Source: Thermoproteus uzoniensis 768-20
Lineage (GTDB): Archaea; Thermoproteota; Thermoprotei; Thermoproteales; Thermoproteaceae
DNA: 64,000 nt
Direction: 5' to 3'
NCBI RefSeq assembly: GCF_000193375.1
Contig: NC_015315.1
Coordinates: 1,744,622-1,808,621, forward strand
Position 1 is the stretch's first letter, and each line of letters opens with the position of its first letter. The translations under genes were made by a program, and so were the position numbers. The notes below the pieces were generated by a model. The model worked only from the letters and a program-made list of their open reading frames with translations. It had not been told where the DNA came from and ran no database searches. Positions 26,005-34,672 of the stretch are shown in pieces.

Positions 26005-26943
26005 TCACCGCAATATATCTTTAATGTACTCTGCGATGGCCCGAGCCAACGGGGGCGGGACGGCCTCGCCCACCTGGTTGAATTGGCTGTCCTTGGGCCC
26101 GAAGAACACGTGGTGGTCGGGGAAGCCCATGAGCCTTGCCTGCTCTCTAACAGTGAGAAGCCTATTCTCCTCCGGATGTACAAAACGCCTACTGCCCATC
26201 ACGGTAGGAGCCAGCTCGTCCCACTTAAGCCTCACGAAGTTCCCGTATATCCCTGAGGCTCCTTTGAACTTCATCAAGGCATCTCCGGGCCTTAACGCGG
26301 CTATCCTCTCGGCCTTCGACGAACTTAGAGTCACGGTCTCATGGTTCGGAAAGCCAGAATCCACAGGCGGTAGCCCGGCCAAGGCCTGTCTAACCGTCGG
26401 CGGCTTGCTCCGCCTAGGCGTTATCTTGACGTTGGAGATAAACACCCTCTTTCTATGGCTCGGCACTCCGTGGTTTTCTGCAAGTAGTATATTGAAGTAT
26501 ATCTCGTCGAACCCCACTCTCTTGAACTCCCTCTCTAGGGCCTCCCTCAGCGGACCTTGGGCTATGCCAGGCACGTTCTCTAACACGAATATCCTAGGCT
26601 GCAGCTCGCCGACGAGCCTTATGAAGTGCAAGGTCAATTGGCCGAGGGGATCGGTGTAGAGCCTGTCCAGCGGATTCTCCATACGCCTCGGGTTAGTGGC
26701 CGTGAATGGCTCGCAGGGCGATCCGCCAATCACGACGTCTACCTTGCCGACGTGCCTCTCCACCTCCCTATAGCTAATCGAGGCGACGTCCTCCTCGAGG
26801 ACGACTGCGCGGGGGAAGTTATAGCTGTATGTCCTGGCCGCGTTGGCGTCGATCTCCACCCCCAGCACCACTCTGAAACCGGCGTCTGCGAATCCCCTTG
26901 AAAACCCCCCGCCGCCGGCGAATAGATCTACGACGTTGTACAC
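26005..26943 (-). CDS. DNA (cytosine-5)-methyltransferase
   Basis: Transfers methyl from S-adenosylmethionine to C5 of cytosine in DNA. Motif I is VDLFAGGGGFSRGF at residues 5-18, motif IV GGSPCEPF with catalytic Cys77, motif VI LENVPG at 121-126, motif VIII SHRKRVFIS, and motif X FNQVGEAVPPPLARA near the C-terminus. The target-recognition region between VIII and IX is short, and the protein (312 aa) is small but complete. It is divergent, 44 bp apart, from a PD-(D/E)XK-like protein, which suggests restriction-modification. m5C deaminates quickly at high temperature, so a C5 enzyme in such an organism is notable. Confidence 0.92.
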   Translation of the reverse strand: MYNVVDLFAGGGGFSRGFADAGFRVVLGVEIDANAARTYSYNFPRAVVLEEDVASISYREVERHVGKVDVVIGGSPCEPFTATNPRRMENPLDRLYTDPLGQLTLHFIRLVGELQPRIFVLENVPGIAQGPLREALEREFKRVGFDEIYFNILLAENHGVPSHRKRVFISNVKITPRRSKPPTVRQALAGLPPVDSGFPNHETVTLSSSKAERIAALRPGDALMKFKGASGIYGNFVRLKWDELAPTVMGSRRFVHPEENRLLTVREQARLMGFPDHHVFFGPKDSQFNQVGEAVPPPLARAIAEYIKDILR

Positions 26944-26987
26944 TGAGGACCATCGTAACCTTTTTATATCAATATCCCTAGTTGGGT

Positions 26988-27587
26988 ATGTCGATACGCA
27001 GATTGAGGTTGAGGCTTAGCGACGCCTTGGGGTTGCCTAAGCCGGACGAGCTGAGCTCCAAATATGGCAGAGCCTTTGAGCGCGCCGTTTTGATTCTGTT
27101 GAAGGCCAAGGACGCCGTGTCCGCTCTGAGGACCTTCATAGAGAGCTACGGCGAGCCGCACTCCGGAGCCTTCAACAAGATAAGGATGTTGATCCCCTGG
27201 GCCAAGAAGGTTAAGGAAGTCGCCGAGGCGCCGCCCGTGATTACCAAGATAGGCGACGCCATATTAACTGCCCAAGCCGATTTCTTGATTTCCTACGAGG
27301 ACGGGAAGAAAGAGATCGTGGAGCTTAAGAGCCATATAATAAAGAGGGATGAGTGGAAGATAAAGGCCGAGTGGTCTTTTGCCGCCAAGGTCATGAGGAT
27401 GTTGTACCGCCGCGCTGGGTACGACTATCCGATAAGGCTTATCTACTTCACCGAGGATAGGGGCGGCGTCAAGGTGGAGCAAGAGGTGTATCTATATCCC
27501 AACGACGAGAAGGACGACGAGCACTTGATCAAGGCTTTGGAGGAGCGCATAAACAAGATCAGACAAGTACAGAGCGAGGAGCATTAG
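26988..27587 (+). CDS. Putative PD-(D/E)XK nuclease-like protein beside the C5 methyltransferase
   Basis: I do not recognise a named family. The 199-aa protein shows a nuclease-like pattern: helix SSKYGRAFERAV with Glu31, then ADFLISYEDGKKEIVELKS with Asp98, Glu112 and Lys114 in the D-x(13)-E-x-K arrangement of PD-(D/E)XK enzymes. Strand IRLIYFTEDRGGVKV follows. A DNA-cleaving role is inferred from this and from the divergent methyltransferase 44 bp away. CTTTTTATATC lies about 23 nt before ATG 26988. A methylation-dependent or non-nuclease role remains possible. Confidence 0.5.
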   Translation: MSIRRLRLRLSDALGLPKPDELSSKYGRAFERAVLILLKAKDAVSALRTFIESYGEPHSGAFNKIRMLIPWAKKVKEVAEAPPVITKIGDAILTAQADFLISYEDGKKEIVELKSHIIKRDEWKIKAEWSFAAKVMRMLYRRAGYDYPIRLIYFTEDRGGVKVEQEVYLYPNDEKDDEHLIKALEERINKIRQVQSEEH

Positions 27588-27683
27588 CCCTACGGGCGGA
27601 TAACCTTCGGGCCCCAGAGCTAGACGGTCAGCCGGAGGATTGTGGGGGCATTAACTTCTTAACTCCACATCGTCTAGACGCCT

Positions 27684-28649
27684 ATGAGTGCCGACTACGA
27701 CGTTATCGTGGTTGGAGGGGGCATAGCGGGCTTCTCGGCCGCGCTGTATGCCGCTAGGCAGAGGCTTAAGACGTTAGTGATAGCGAAGGATATCGGCGGC
27801 CAGCTAAACATGACCACGCTCGTCGAGAACTACCCCGCCATAATGAAGATATCGGGGCCTGAGCTCGTGGCGAGAGTACATCAGCAGGCGGAGCGTTTCG
27901 GCGCCGAGGTCATATTCGACGAGGTTGTCGGGATAGAGAAGGAGGGGAATATCTTCAGAGTTAAGACGTACGGAGGCGACGAGTACAGATCTCTGGCCGT
28001 GATACTGGCGTTCGGGAAGACCCCCAAGGAGTTGGGGGTGCCGGGCGAGGCCAAGTTTAAGAACAAGGGAGTCTCGTACTGCACTATATGCGACGCCCCG
28101 TTCTTCAAAGGACAAGACGTGGCTCTAGTAAGCTGGGGAGATCTGGCCAGGGAACCTACTACGATCCTGTCTTCAACGTCTAATAAGTTCTACTGGATAT
28201 TTCCCGGAGAGAAGCCCATATACGACGACGAGTTCATGTCGACGGTGCTGGGCGCCGGCAAGGCGGTGTTGGTGCCCAACAGCGAGGTCGTGGAAATAAG
28301 AGGCACTAACAAGGTCGAGTCTGTCGTCGTGAGGAATAGGAAAACCGGCGAGGTGCAGGAGCTCAAGGTAGCCGCCATCTTCATAGAGGTGGGGTACGTG
28401 ACCAAGACGGACTTCGTGAAGCATCTGGTCGACCTCAACGAGAGGGGCGAGATAATAGCCGATTGGGAGGGCAGGACTAAGACGCCGGGCATCTTCGCCG
28501 CGGGCGACGTCGTCCAGTACCCGTACAAACAAGCCGTCATAGCGGCAGCTCAAGGAGTCGCCGCGGCCCTCTCGGCCACCGCATACGTCATGGGCTTGAA
28601 AGGCAAAAAGGTGGTCTCTCTGACGGATTGGCGCGCTGAGAAGGGATAG
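27684..28649 (+). CDS. Thioredoxin reductase-like flavoprotein with degenerate NADPH site
   Basis: FAD-dependent disulfide reductase fold: VIVVGGGIAGFSAALYAAR (FAD Rossmann, residues 8-25), redox pair Cys133-x-x-Cys136 in YCTICDAPFF, and the C-terminal FAD motif GIFAAGDVV. The second dinucleotide site is altered. Where NADPH enzymes have GGGxSAxE and HRR, this protein has ALVSWGDLAREP and WIFPGEKP. It probably does not use NADPH in the usual way; ferredoxin, reduced flavin or another partner could supply electrons, as known for some atypical reductases. 321 aa is normal length. No thioredoxin gene is adjacent. Confidence 0.85.
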   Translation: MSADYDVIVVGGGIAGFSAALYAARQRLKTLVIAKDIGGQLNMTTLVENYPAIMKISGPELVARVHQQAERFGAEVIFDEVVGIEKEGNIFRVKTYGGDEYRSLAVILAFGKTPKELGVPGEAKFKNKGVSYCTICDAPFFKGQDVALVSWGDLAREPTTILSSTSNKFYWIFPGEKPIYDDEFMSTVLGAGKAVLVPNSEVVEIRGTNKVESVVVRNRKTGEVQELKVAAIFIEVGYVTKTDFVKHLVDLNERGEIIADWEGRTKTPGIFAAGDVVQYPYKQAVIAAAQGVAAALSATAYVMGLKGKKVVSLTDWRAEKG

Positions 28650-28745
28650 ATATTTCCCTCATATCGTCGAGCTTCAGCTAGGGGTCTACATCTGTCTGGG
28701 GCCTCTACGTAGAGAGAAGCTAAAAACTTTCTATATGGTTTAAAT

Positions 28746-29894
28746 GTGCCCGCCAATCTGCCGGCCGAGGCTAAGGCGAAGTGGTTGAAGGTGATGGAGG
28801 CGAAGACGCCAGAGGAGAAGATAAGGGCCATGGAGGAGTTCCTCTCCTCAGTCCCTAAACACAAGGGTACTGAGAAGCTGATTAAGTTCGTCAGGCGTAG
28901 GATGGCCGAGCTTAGACGAGAGGTAGAGGAACGGAGAGCCAAGGAGCGCAACGCGCGCGGCGGTGGCGGGCACTACGTGAAGAAAGACGGCGACGTCCAG
29001 CTGGTGGTCGTGGGGCCTCCAAACGGCGGGAAGACAGCCTTGCTCAAGTGTCTCACGTCGACGCCGCTTGAGCCCGACGACGTGCCCTTCAGCACAGTCG
29101 AGCCCGTCCCCGCCATGTTCGTCGAGGACAACGTATACGTTCAGTTGGTCAAGGCGCCTAGCCTGGTCTTGGGGGATCCGTCGAGCGATATAAACTCCGT
29201 GGCGCTCGCCTTGGCGAGAAACGCAGACGGCCTCCTCCTAGTCCTAAGAGCCGACATGGAGCCTAGGAAGACTCTGGACGCCGTGATAAGGCTCTTCGAC
29301 GACGCCGGAGTATCGATATATAGACCTAGGAGCATGGTGAGGATAGAACGTAGGGGGCTCGGCGGGATACAGATAGTGGGCCGCCTCAAGGGCGCCACGT
29401 TCGAGGACGTCAAGAGGCTCCTCCACGAATACGGGATACACCACGCAGCGGTCTACATAGAGGGGGAGGCTACCCTGGACGACGTGGAGGACGCCGTCTT
29501 CTCGGAACACCTCTACAAGCCGACGATAGCCGTGCTCTCGGGCCGCGACGAGGAGACTGAGGCGGCGTTGAGGGATCTCGGCATGCCCTACCTCAGCGTC
29601 GATCTGCCTAGGTGCGAGGTAGATAGAGGGCGCCTCCTCTCGCTCATATTAAGATCCCTAGGCCTCATAAGGGTCTTCACAAAGCAGATACACAGCGACG
29701 GCTATACGCCCAAGCCCCTCGTGGTGAGGGAGAACAGCACGGTCGGAGATGTCGCGAAGCTCATACACAGCTCGCTCTACGAGAACTTCAAATACGCGGT
29801 GGTGTGGCGCCGCGACGCCTACCCCAAGTGGCCGAAGAGGGTGGGGCTGGAGTATAGGCTTAAAGACAACGACGTGGTGGAGATACATGCGTGA
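28746..29894 (+). CDS. DRG/Obg-related GTP-binding protein with C-terminal TGS domain
   Basis: An N-terminal charged helical region (RMAELRREVEERRAKERNARGGGGHYVKKDG) is followed by G1 VVGPPNGGKTALL near residue 95, the switch segment DDVPFSTVEPVP, then a TGS domain from about 300 (DGYTPKPLVVRENSTVGDVAKLIHSSL) ending [12 protein letters not shown] proteins act with translating ribosomes. G3 (DxPG) reads VKAPSLV and G4 (NKxD) reads VLSGRDE, so nucleotide specificity or hydrolysis may differ. The start is GTG 28746 with GCTAAAAAC 24 nt upstream. It overlaps the next gene by 8 nt. Confidence 0.8.
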   Translation: MPANLPAEAKAKWLKVMEAKTPEEKIRAMEEFLSSVPKHKGTEKLIKFVRRRMAELRREVEERRAKERNARGGGGHYVKKDGDVQLVVVGPPNGGKTALLKCLTSTPLEPDDVPFSTVEPVPAMFVEDNVYVQLVKAPSLVLGDPSSDINSVALALARNADGLLLVLRADMEPRKTLDAVIRLFDDAGVSIYRPRSMVRIERRGLGGIQIVGRLKGATFEDVKRLLHEYGIHHAAVYIEGEATLDDVEDAVFSEHLYKPTIAVLSGRDEETEAALRDLGMPYLSVDLPRCEVDRGRLLSLILRSLGLIRVFTKQIHSDGYTPKPLVVRENSTVGDVAKLIHSSLYENFKYAVVWRRDAYPKWPKRVGLEYRLKDNDVVEIHA

Positions 29895-30357
29895 CGACGA
29901 GTGCGCCAGGAGGCTGAAGGAGCTCGAAGAGAGGATAGAGGCCCTTGAGGGGCTGGTCAACCTCGCCCTGGAGGAGCTGAGAGATATCAGAAGCCTTCTG
30001 GAGCAGAGAGGTAGCGCGGCGAGGGCGCGGGATGAGGGCGGACATCCTCTGCTTAGGGCCATAGAGGAGAGGAAATTCTTGGACACCAAGGAGATCCGCT
30101 CCAAAAGCGCCTTGAGGGGGCTCATAGAGCGGGGCGTAGTGGTATTACTTAGAGATGAGGGAGCCAATAGGGAGATCGCGACTACTAAGAAGATAGTATC
30201 CGATTTATTAAGCCGCCTACCGTTAGACGTGGGAGAGGCCGAACGCCTCGGGGAAAGGGAGTACGAGCTGTTGGAGATCTTGAACCGTCTGGGCTACGTA
30301 ATTAAGAAGGACAACAAGTACGTGGCGACACAGCTGGCCGACGAGTTCAAGACATGA
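29887..30357 (+). CDS. Hypothetical coiled-coil protein, possibly with a winged-helix domain, 156 aa
   Basis: The N-terminal 35 residues form a heptad-like helix ([29 protein letters not shown]). A charged linker follows, and the C-terminal half has a helical part ending in [33 protein letters not shown], which looks like a winged-helix wing. Function not recognised. It overlaps the GTPase gene by 8 nt and the RFC gene by 4 nt (ATGA), so it sits in an operon between a ribosome-associated GTPase and a replication factor. Confidence 0.55.
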   Translation: MRDDECARRLKELEERIEALEGLVNLALEELRDIRSLLEQRGSAARARDEGGHPLLRAIEERKFLDTKEIRSKSALRGLIERGVVVLLRDEGANREIATTKKIVSDLLSRLPLDVGEAERLGEREYELLEILNRLGYVIKKDNKYVATQLADEFKT

Positions 30358-31322
30358 GCGAGCTCTTCTGGTTTGAGAAGTACCGTCCTCGTTCTTTTGA
30401 GGAGGTTGTGGATTTGGAGGAGGTTAAGGCTAGGCTTAAGGAATTTGTCAAGGCGGGCAATATGCCGCATCTCCTCTTCTACGGGCCTCCGGGCACTGGC
30501 AAGACGACGATGGCCTTAGTCCTCGCAAGAGAGCTGTACGGAGACGCTTGGCGGGAGAACACGCTGGAGCTAAACGCCTCGGACGAGAGAGGGATAAACG
30601 TAATTAGGGAGAGAGTGAAGGAATTCGCCAGAACAGCCCCCGTGGGCAAAGCCCCCTTCAAGCTCGTGATACTAGACGAAGCCGACAACATGACATCGGA
30701 CGCACAACAAGCCTTGAGAAGAATAATGGAGATGTACGCAAACACCACAAGATTCATACTACTAGCAAACTACGTGTCGGGCATAATCGAGCCGATACAG
30801 TCGAGGTGCGCCATATTTAGATTCTCGCCGTTGCCCAAGGAGGCGGTCTTGTCAAGGCTTAGGTTCATAGCCGAGCAGGAAGGCGTCAAGATCTCGCAGG
30901 AGGCGCTGGACGCCATATTCGACTTCACGCAAGGCGATATGAGGAGGGCGATAACGGCGCTCCAGATAGCCAGCTCCATGACGAAGGCCGTAGACGAGGA
31001 GGCCGTCGCCAAGGCGCTCGGCTACGTCAGCCCGTCGATGCTACGGCAAATAATCGCCGAGGCCATAGGGGGAAGCTTCAGCAAGGCCATGTCGCAGATA
31101 TATGGGCTGGTGGCGGACGGCGGCGTGGGCGAGCTAGAGCTCGTGAGGCAAATCCACCGCGAGGTCCTCAGGCTGGACGTCCCGGAACACCTAAAGCCGG
31201 ATCTCGCGTTTGAGGTGAGCAAGGCGCATTACGCGATTCTACGCGGCGCAAATGGTTTGCTACAAATATATGGGTTATTAGCTAAAATAAGAAAAATTAT
31301 TTCTATATCTAAGAAAAGTTAA
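30354..31322 (+). CDS. rfcS: Replication factor C small subunit
   Basis: Clamp-loader ATPase that places PCNA on primed DNA. The 322-aa protein starts [17 protein letters not shown], has Walker [14 protein letters not shown] near residue 42, Walker B ILDEADNM, the [11 protein letters not shown] sensor helix, the SRC motif QSRCAIFRF and a C-terminal collar domain. No large subunit gene is adjacent and no intein is present. Between 30600 and 30785 codon choice shifts to A-ending codons (GCA, ACA, CAA, CTA), unlike the GCG/GCC/CTC style of the rest. The final 60 bp are AT-rich. Confidence 0.93.
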   Translation: MSELFWFEKYRPRSFEEVVDLEEVKARLKEFVKAGNMPHLLFYGPPGTGKTTMALVLARELYGDAWRENTLELNASDERGINVIRERVKEFARTAPVGKAPFKLVILDEADNMTSDAQQALRRIMEMYANTTRFILLANYVSGIIEPIQSRCAIFRFSPLPKEAVLSRLRFIAEQEGVKISQEALDAIFDFTQGDMRRAITALQIASSMTKAVDEEAVAKALGYVSPSMLRQIIAEAIGGSFSKAMSQIYGLVADGGVGELELVRQIHREVLRLDVPEHLKPDLAFEVSKAHYAILRGANGLLQIYGLLAKIRKIISISKKS

Positions 31323-31397
31323 TCATGGTATTTATATAAATTATATAAGTAAATATGTAAACGAAAAGTTTATATAGTGATAAAGTATTTATAAGGG

Positions 31398-32396
31398 ATG
31401 TCTTCCCAGCCTAACGCCCAGGGGATACCTCACAAGCTCCGAGTGACGAAAAGTAGCGATGGCTATTTAAGCTTAATCACAGAGACCGGAGAGCCGTATA
31501 TATGTCCGGTCTGTGGAAACGACAAGTTCGTTTACAACTATGAGAGAGGAGAAATAGTATGTGTTGTGTGCGGCACCGTGATATCGGAGAACTTGGTGGA
31601 TCTAGGCCCCGAATGGCGTGCCTTCACTAACGAGGAGAAGGGGCAGAGAGCCCGCACAGGCGCGCCCATCACGCGTCTGGTCTCGGAGGCCTTGACCACA
31701 GTTATAGACTGGAGGGATAAGGACGTGTCGGGCAAGGAGCTGGACCTTAAGCGGAAGTTAGAGGTCATAAGGTTGAGGAAGTGGCAGACGCGGGCCCGCG
31801 TGCAGACATCCTACGAGCGCAACTTCGTCCAGGCGGCGCAGGAGCTGGAGAGGCTCAAAAGCGCCATGGGCGTCCCGCGGCCCTGCGTAGAGCAGGCTCT
31901 GGAGATCTATAGACAAGCGTTGGAGAAAGAGCTGGTCAGAGGGCGCTCCGTCGAGGCCATGGCCGCCGCCGCGCTGTATATGGCGTGTAGGATGCTCAAG
32001 ACGCCGAGACCTCTCGACGAGCTTATAAGATTCACGAAGGCCTCTAGAAGGGAGGTAGCCAGATGTTACAGATTGTTGCTACGCGAGCTTAACGTCAGGG
32101 TGCCCATAAGCGATCCGGTGCTCTACATATCTAGGGTGGCCGAACAGCTCAAGCTGACAGGAGATGTTGTAAAGACGGCGATCGACATAATAAATAAAGC
32201 CAAGAAAGCCGGGCTGACCGCGGGCAAAGATCCCGCGGGCCTCGCCGCGGCGGCGGTCTATATCGCCTCTCTGCTACACGGCGATAATAGGACCCAGAAG
32301 GACTTCGCAATAGCCGCCGGCGTGACTGAGGTCACAGTTAGGAATAGATATAAGGAGTTAGCTAAAGCGCTTGATATAAAGATACCAATCAAATGA
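31398..32396 (+). CDS. tfb: Transcription initiation factor B (TFIIB homologue)
   Basis: Recruits RNA polymerase to TBP-bound promoters. The N-terminal zinc ribbon is CPVCGNDKFVYNYERGEIVCVVCG (residues 35-58). The B-finger/reader region FTNEEKGQRARTGAPIT follows, then two cyclin-like repeats (about 135-220 and 230-325) with the typical CRMLKTPRPLDEL and GLAAAAVYIAS. The length of 332 aa is normal. An AT-rich promoter region of 75 bp precedes ATG 31398. The stop overlaps the next gene by 4 nt. Confidence 0.95.
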   Translation: MSSQPNAQGIPHKLRVTKSSDGYLSLITETGEPYICPVCGNDKFVYNYERGEIVCVVCGTVISENLVDLGPEWRAFTNEEKGQRARTGAPITRLVSEALTTVIDWRDKDVSGKELDLKRKLEVIRLRKWQTRARVQTSYERNFVQAAQELERLKSAMGVPRPCVEQALEIYRQALEKELVRGRSVEAMAAAALYMACRMLKTPRPLDELIRFTKASRREVARCYRLLLRELNVRVPISDPVLYISRVAEQLKLTGDVVKTAIDIINKAKKAGLTAGKDPAGLAAAAVYIASLLHGDNRTQKDFAIAAGVTEVTVRNRYKELAKALDIKIPIK

Positions 32397-32707
32397 TTAT
32401 AAAAAGCAACGATTTAATTACGGTAAAGCCAGCGGAAATGCCGCTTAGTAGCGGCCACGTAGTTATGTATCTGCACAAACGGGTGGCGGATATGTCGGTC
32501 AGCGAACTTTTCGAGCTGGCGAAAGACCTCAAGGAGCTGATAGCCAAGATGAAGCGCTCCTACAGACCCGAGGCCTACAACGTAGTGCTGTGGGACGACA
32601 AGATAGAGGTACTGCCCCGTTGGTGCGGCGACATGAGCTTCAACGCGTTCTACGGCCTCAAGACCACTCCCCAAACTCCTCAAATGATCTTTGAATCATA
32701 TAGATGA
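32393..32707 (+). CDS. HIT-like protein without the catalytic HxH motif
   Basis: The 104-aa protein resembles the core of HIT nucleotide hydrolases: DLITVKPAEMPLSSGHVVMYLHKRVADMSVSELFELAKDL matches the strand-loop-helix part, and YNVVLWDDKIEVLPRWCGDMSF matches YNVGxNxG...HxHxxPRWxGDTNF, but the His triad is absent. Catalysis is therefore unlikely; nucleotide binding is possible. It overlaps tfb by 4 nt and the next gene by 4 nt, so it belongs to the tfb operon and might be tied to transcription. Confidence 0.55.
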   Translation: MIIKSNDLITVKPAEMPLSSGHVVMYLHKRVADMSVSELFELAKDLKELIAKMKRSYRPEAYNVVLWDDKIEVLPRWCGDMSFNAFYGLKTTPQTPQMIFESYR

Positions 32708-33051
32708 ATATTACAATAGATTTAATATTTTTTATTTTTATTTTCAGTATAGGATTATATGTAATTTATAAGATTGAATATGATATAAAGATTTTACGGA
32801 TATTGAAGGCTTATCCCGTAGTTGCGAGGGTAAAGGGCGAGGGGTTAGTGGACTTCTCGAACCTCTCTGTAATGCTCAGAGACTACGACATAGAGTATTC
32901 GGTTGAGGGGCCTGTGGACGTCGAGAGGGTGGGCGAAGGGGTGTACAAGATAAGGGCGAGGTCGGGCGGGAGAGTAGTGTTCAGGATAGTGGCGTACGGG
33001 AATTTCGACGAGTACGCGGTGGAGAAGAGCGTGGAGGTTTTAGGCGGCTAA
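32704..33051 (+). CDS. Single-pass membrane protein, 115 aa
   Basis: Residues 3-22 form an AT-rich-encoded hydrophobic helix (LIFFIFIFSIGLYVIYKI), followed by a soluble beta-rich domain of about 85 residues with a repeat-like YDIEYSVEGPVDVERVGEGVYKI pattern. No family recognised. It overlaps the HIT-like gene by 4 nt, so it is third in the tfb transcript, and converges with the 33040 gene, overlapping by 12 nt. Confidence 0.55.
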   Translation: MNITIDLIFFIFIFSIGLYVIYKIEYDIKILRILKAYPVVARVKGEGLVDFSNLSVMLRDYDIEYSVEGPVDVERVGEGVYKIRARSGGRVVFRIVAYGNFDEYAVEKSVEVLGG

Positions 33052-33378
33052 GAGGCGCGAAAGTCTAAACACCTCTACGTCCCACGCAACGGCGGCCAGA
33101 TAAAATGCTATATATGGCGAAGTGTCTCCGGCGAACGCGCCGGCTATGCCGGCGAGCGACGATATGGCGAGCACGAGGCCCACGGAATCGACGAGCGCTA
33201 TGAGGGGTATTATGACCACGTAGATCTCCGGCTCCCTCGCTATGGAGAGCGCCAGTGAGGCTATAGCGGTTACTACTATGCTTACGACGGCCACCGGGTC
33301 CATCAAAAGCGTGACGAAGTATATCGCCAGCACCACTACGAACCTATACACGGCCAGCGACGCCAGCAACCTCTGCAC
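33040..33378 (-). CDS. Small membrane protein, 112 aa
   Basis: Four closely packed hydrophobic segments (residues 8-24, 28-46, 52-72, 78-100) with an Arg/Leu C-terminus (RLSRLLAA). No conserved polar motif stands out; function unknown. The start is GTG 33378, with an AT-rich TTTGAAATAC about 25 nt upstream. It is divergent from ribosomal protein L13e. Confidence 0.5.
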   Translation of the reverse strand: MQRLLASLAVYRFVVVLAIYFVTLLMDPVAVVSIVVTAIASLALSIAREPEIYVVIIPLIALVDSVGLVLAISSLAGIAGAFAGDTSPYIAFYLAAVAWDVEVFRLSRLLAA

Positions 33379-33471
33379 GTCGGAGAGATACGAGGTGGTA
33401 TTTCAAACTTTTCAGCCCGGCTTTCGCCACTACGGGGGAAGACTTTATAAATTGGTTCTAATCGTGTGGCT

Positions 33472-33960
33472 ATGGCTGACGCCATAGCGGCGACGCCGCC
33501 TAAGCCCCTCGTCAAGGAGCCGGCAACCATAAGTAGCGGCGGCGTGGCCAGATGGAAGGTGGGCAGAGGGTTTTCCGTCGGCGAGGTGAGGCAGGTGGGC
33601 TTGACCGTGGAGCAGGCCAGGCTGTTGGGCCTTTACGTGGATACGAGGCGTAAGTCTATCCACGACGTCAACGTGCAGGCGCTGAGGGAGTGGCTGGTCA
33701 AGGTGCTGGAGGGGCAGATGCCTCCTCCCGAGCCGAAGATGCCTGTCTCTGTCTCGATAAAGCCCAAGAGAGGACGCGCGTTTAGGGGCTTGACGTCGGC
33801 CGGAAGGAGGGCCAGAGGTCTATTGAGCACCAGATATAAGGAGACCCACGCGAGGAAGTGGAAGAAGAAGGCGGCCGAGAGGGCGGCTAAGAGGCGCCAT
33901 GAGGCTACCAAGGGCTTGGGCAACCTAATGAGGATCTCGAAAATAATCCATAAGAAGTAG
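33472..33960 (+). CDS. rpl13e: Large-subunit ribosomal protein L13e
   Basis: Eukaryote-type ribosomal protein present in some Crenarchaeota. It has [45 protein letters not shown], the L13e signature, followed by a very basic C-terminal tail ([18 protein letters not shown]). I start at ATG 33472 (162 aa): CTTTATAAAT is centred 25 nt upstream; a GTG two codons earlier is less well placed. Confidence 0.82.
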   Translation: MADAIAATPPKPLVKEPATISSGGVARWKVGRGFSVGEVRQVGLTVEQARLLGLYVDTRRKSIHDVNVQALREWLVKVLEGQMPPPEPKMPVSVSIKPKRGRAFRGLTSAGRRARGLLSTRYKETHARKWKKKAAERAAKRRHEATKGLGNLMRISKIIHKK

Positions 33961-33961
33961 T

Positions 33962-34672
33962 TTACTTAAATCTACGTAAATTCTCTATTAACGTTTCTAT
34001 TTCTAGATTTGTCACCGCTAGCGGAATATATTCCCGTTTACATATTTCCAAGGCCAGGCTATCCACCTCCTTGACGCCGTGTAGCACCATCACAGCAGGT
34101 TTCAGATTAACTACGGCCGACATAGCCTTCACGGCTATCACGGGAGATCTTCCGGTCGATACCTTTGTGAATATGGCCGCCCTTTGGGACGTCGTGCCGT
34201 AGAGGCGCAGATACTCGTTGGAGGGCACTTCCAAGACGAGCTTTATGCTGTCCACCAGGGTGTAGCCGTATATATCTACGGGCGGAGGCTCTATCAAGAT
34301 CTCCGCATCTATTGCGTTTAAAAACTCCCTAATGGGCACGGGGGACGTGAAGTCCCGCATGTCGAGGACAGCGATCCAATACTTCTCCTTCAGTATCTGC
34401 CTCATCAGCAGATTGACGATGGGGCTGCCGCGCTCCAGATCCGCCTCTATGAGCGCCTGGACCAGCCTCTTCACGAACCTGGCGCCGGGGAACTTCCTAC
34501 GGCCCGACTCGTAGTCGCTGATAACGCTCGGCGAGGTGTTCAGCCTTACGGCCAACGCAGTCTGCGTAAGGCCGAAGACCAGCCGCCACCTCTTTATCGC
34601 CTCGCCAGGGTTTTCCGACATTATTATATCGCCTGCTATATACATGGCGACATCCCTATACGGCTGAGTCAT
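33962..34672 (-). CDS. XRE-type helix-turn-helix regulator (archaeal COG1709-like)
   Basis: An N-terminal helix leads into a cro/C1-type HTH (IKRWRLVFGLTQTALAVRLNTSPSVISDYESGRRKFPGARFV, residues 27-70). A C-terminal alpha/beta domain of about 130 residues follows (IAVKAMSAVVNLKPAVMVLHGVKEVDSLALEICKREYIPLAVTNLE) that resembles a ligand-binding domain of this archaeal family. The ligand is unknown. ATG 34672 is chosen because GGGAATATAA (plus-strand view) lies 24 nt upstream. Confidence 0.72.
   Translation of the reverse strand: MTQPYRDVAMYIAGDIIMSENPGEAIKRWRLVFGLTQTALAVRLNTSPSVISDYESGRRKFPGARFVKRLVQALIEADLERGSPIVNLLMRQILKEKYWIAVLDMRDFTSPVPIREFLNAIDAEILIEPPPVDIYGYTLVDSIKLVLEVPSNEYLRLYGTTSQRAAIFTKVSTGRSPVIAVKAMSAVVNLKPAVMVLHGVKEVDSLALEICKREYIPLAVTNLEIETLIENLRRFK

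Noticed and set aside
27684-28649. Treating this as an ordinary NADPH thioredoxin reductase
   Set aside because: The NADPH-binding Gly motif and arginines are missing, so only the fold and the CxxC chemistry are claimed.
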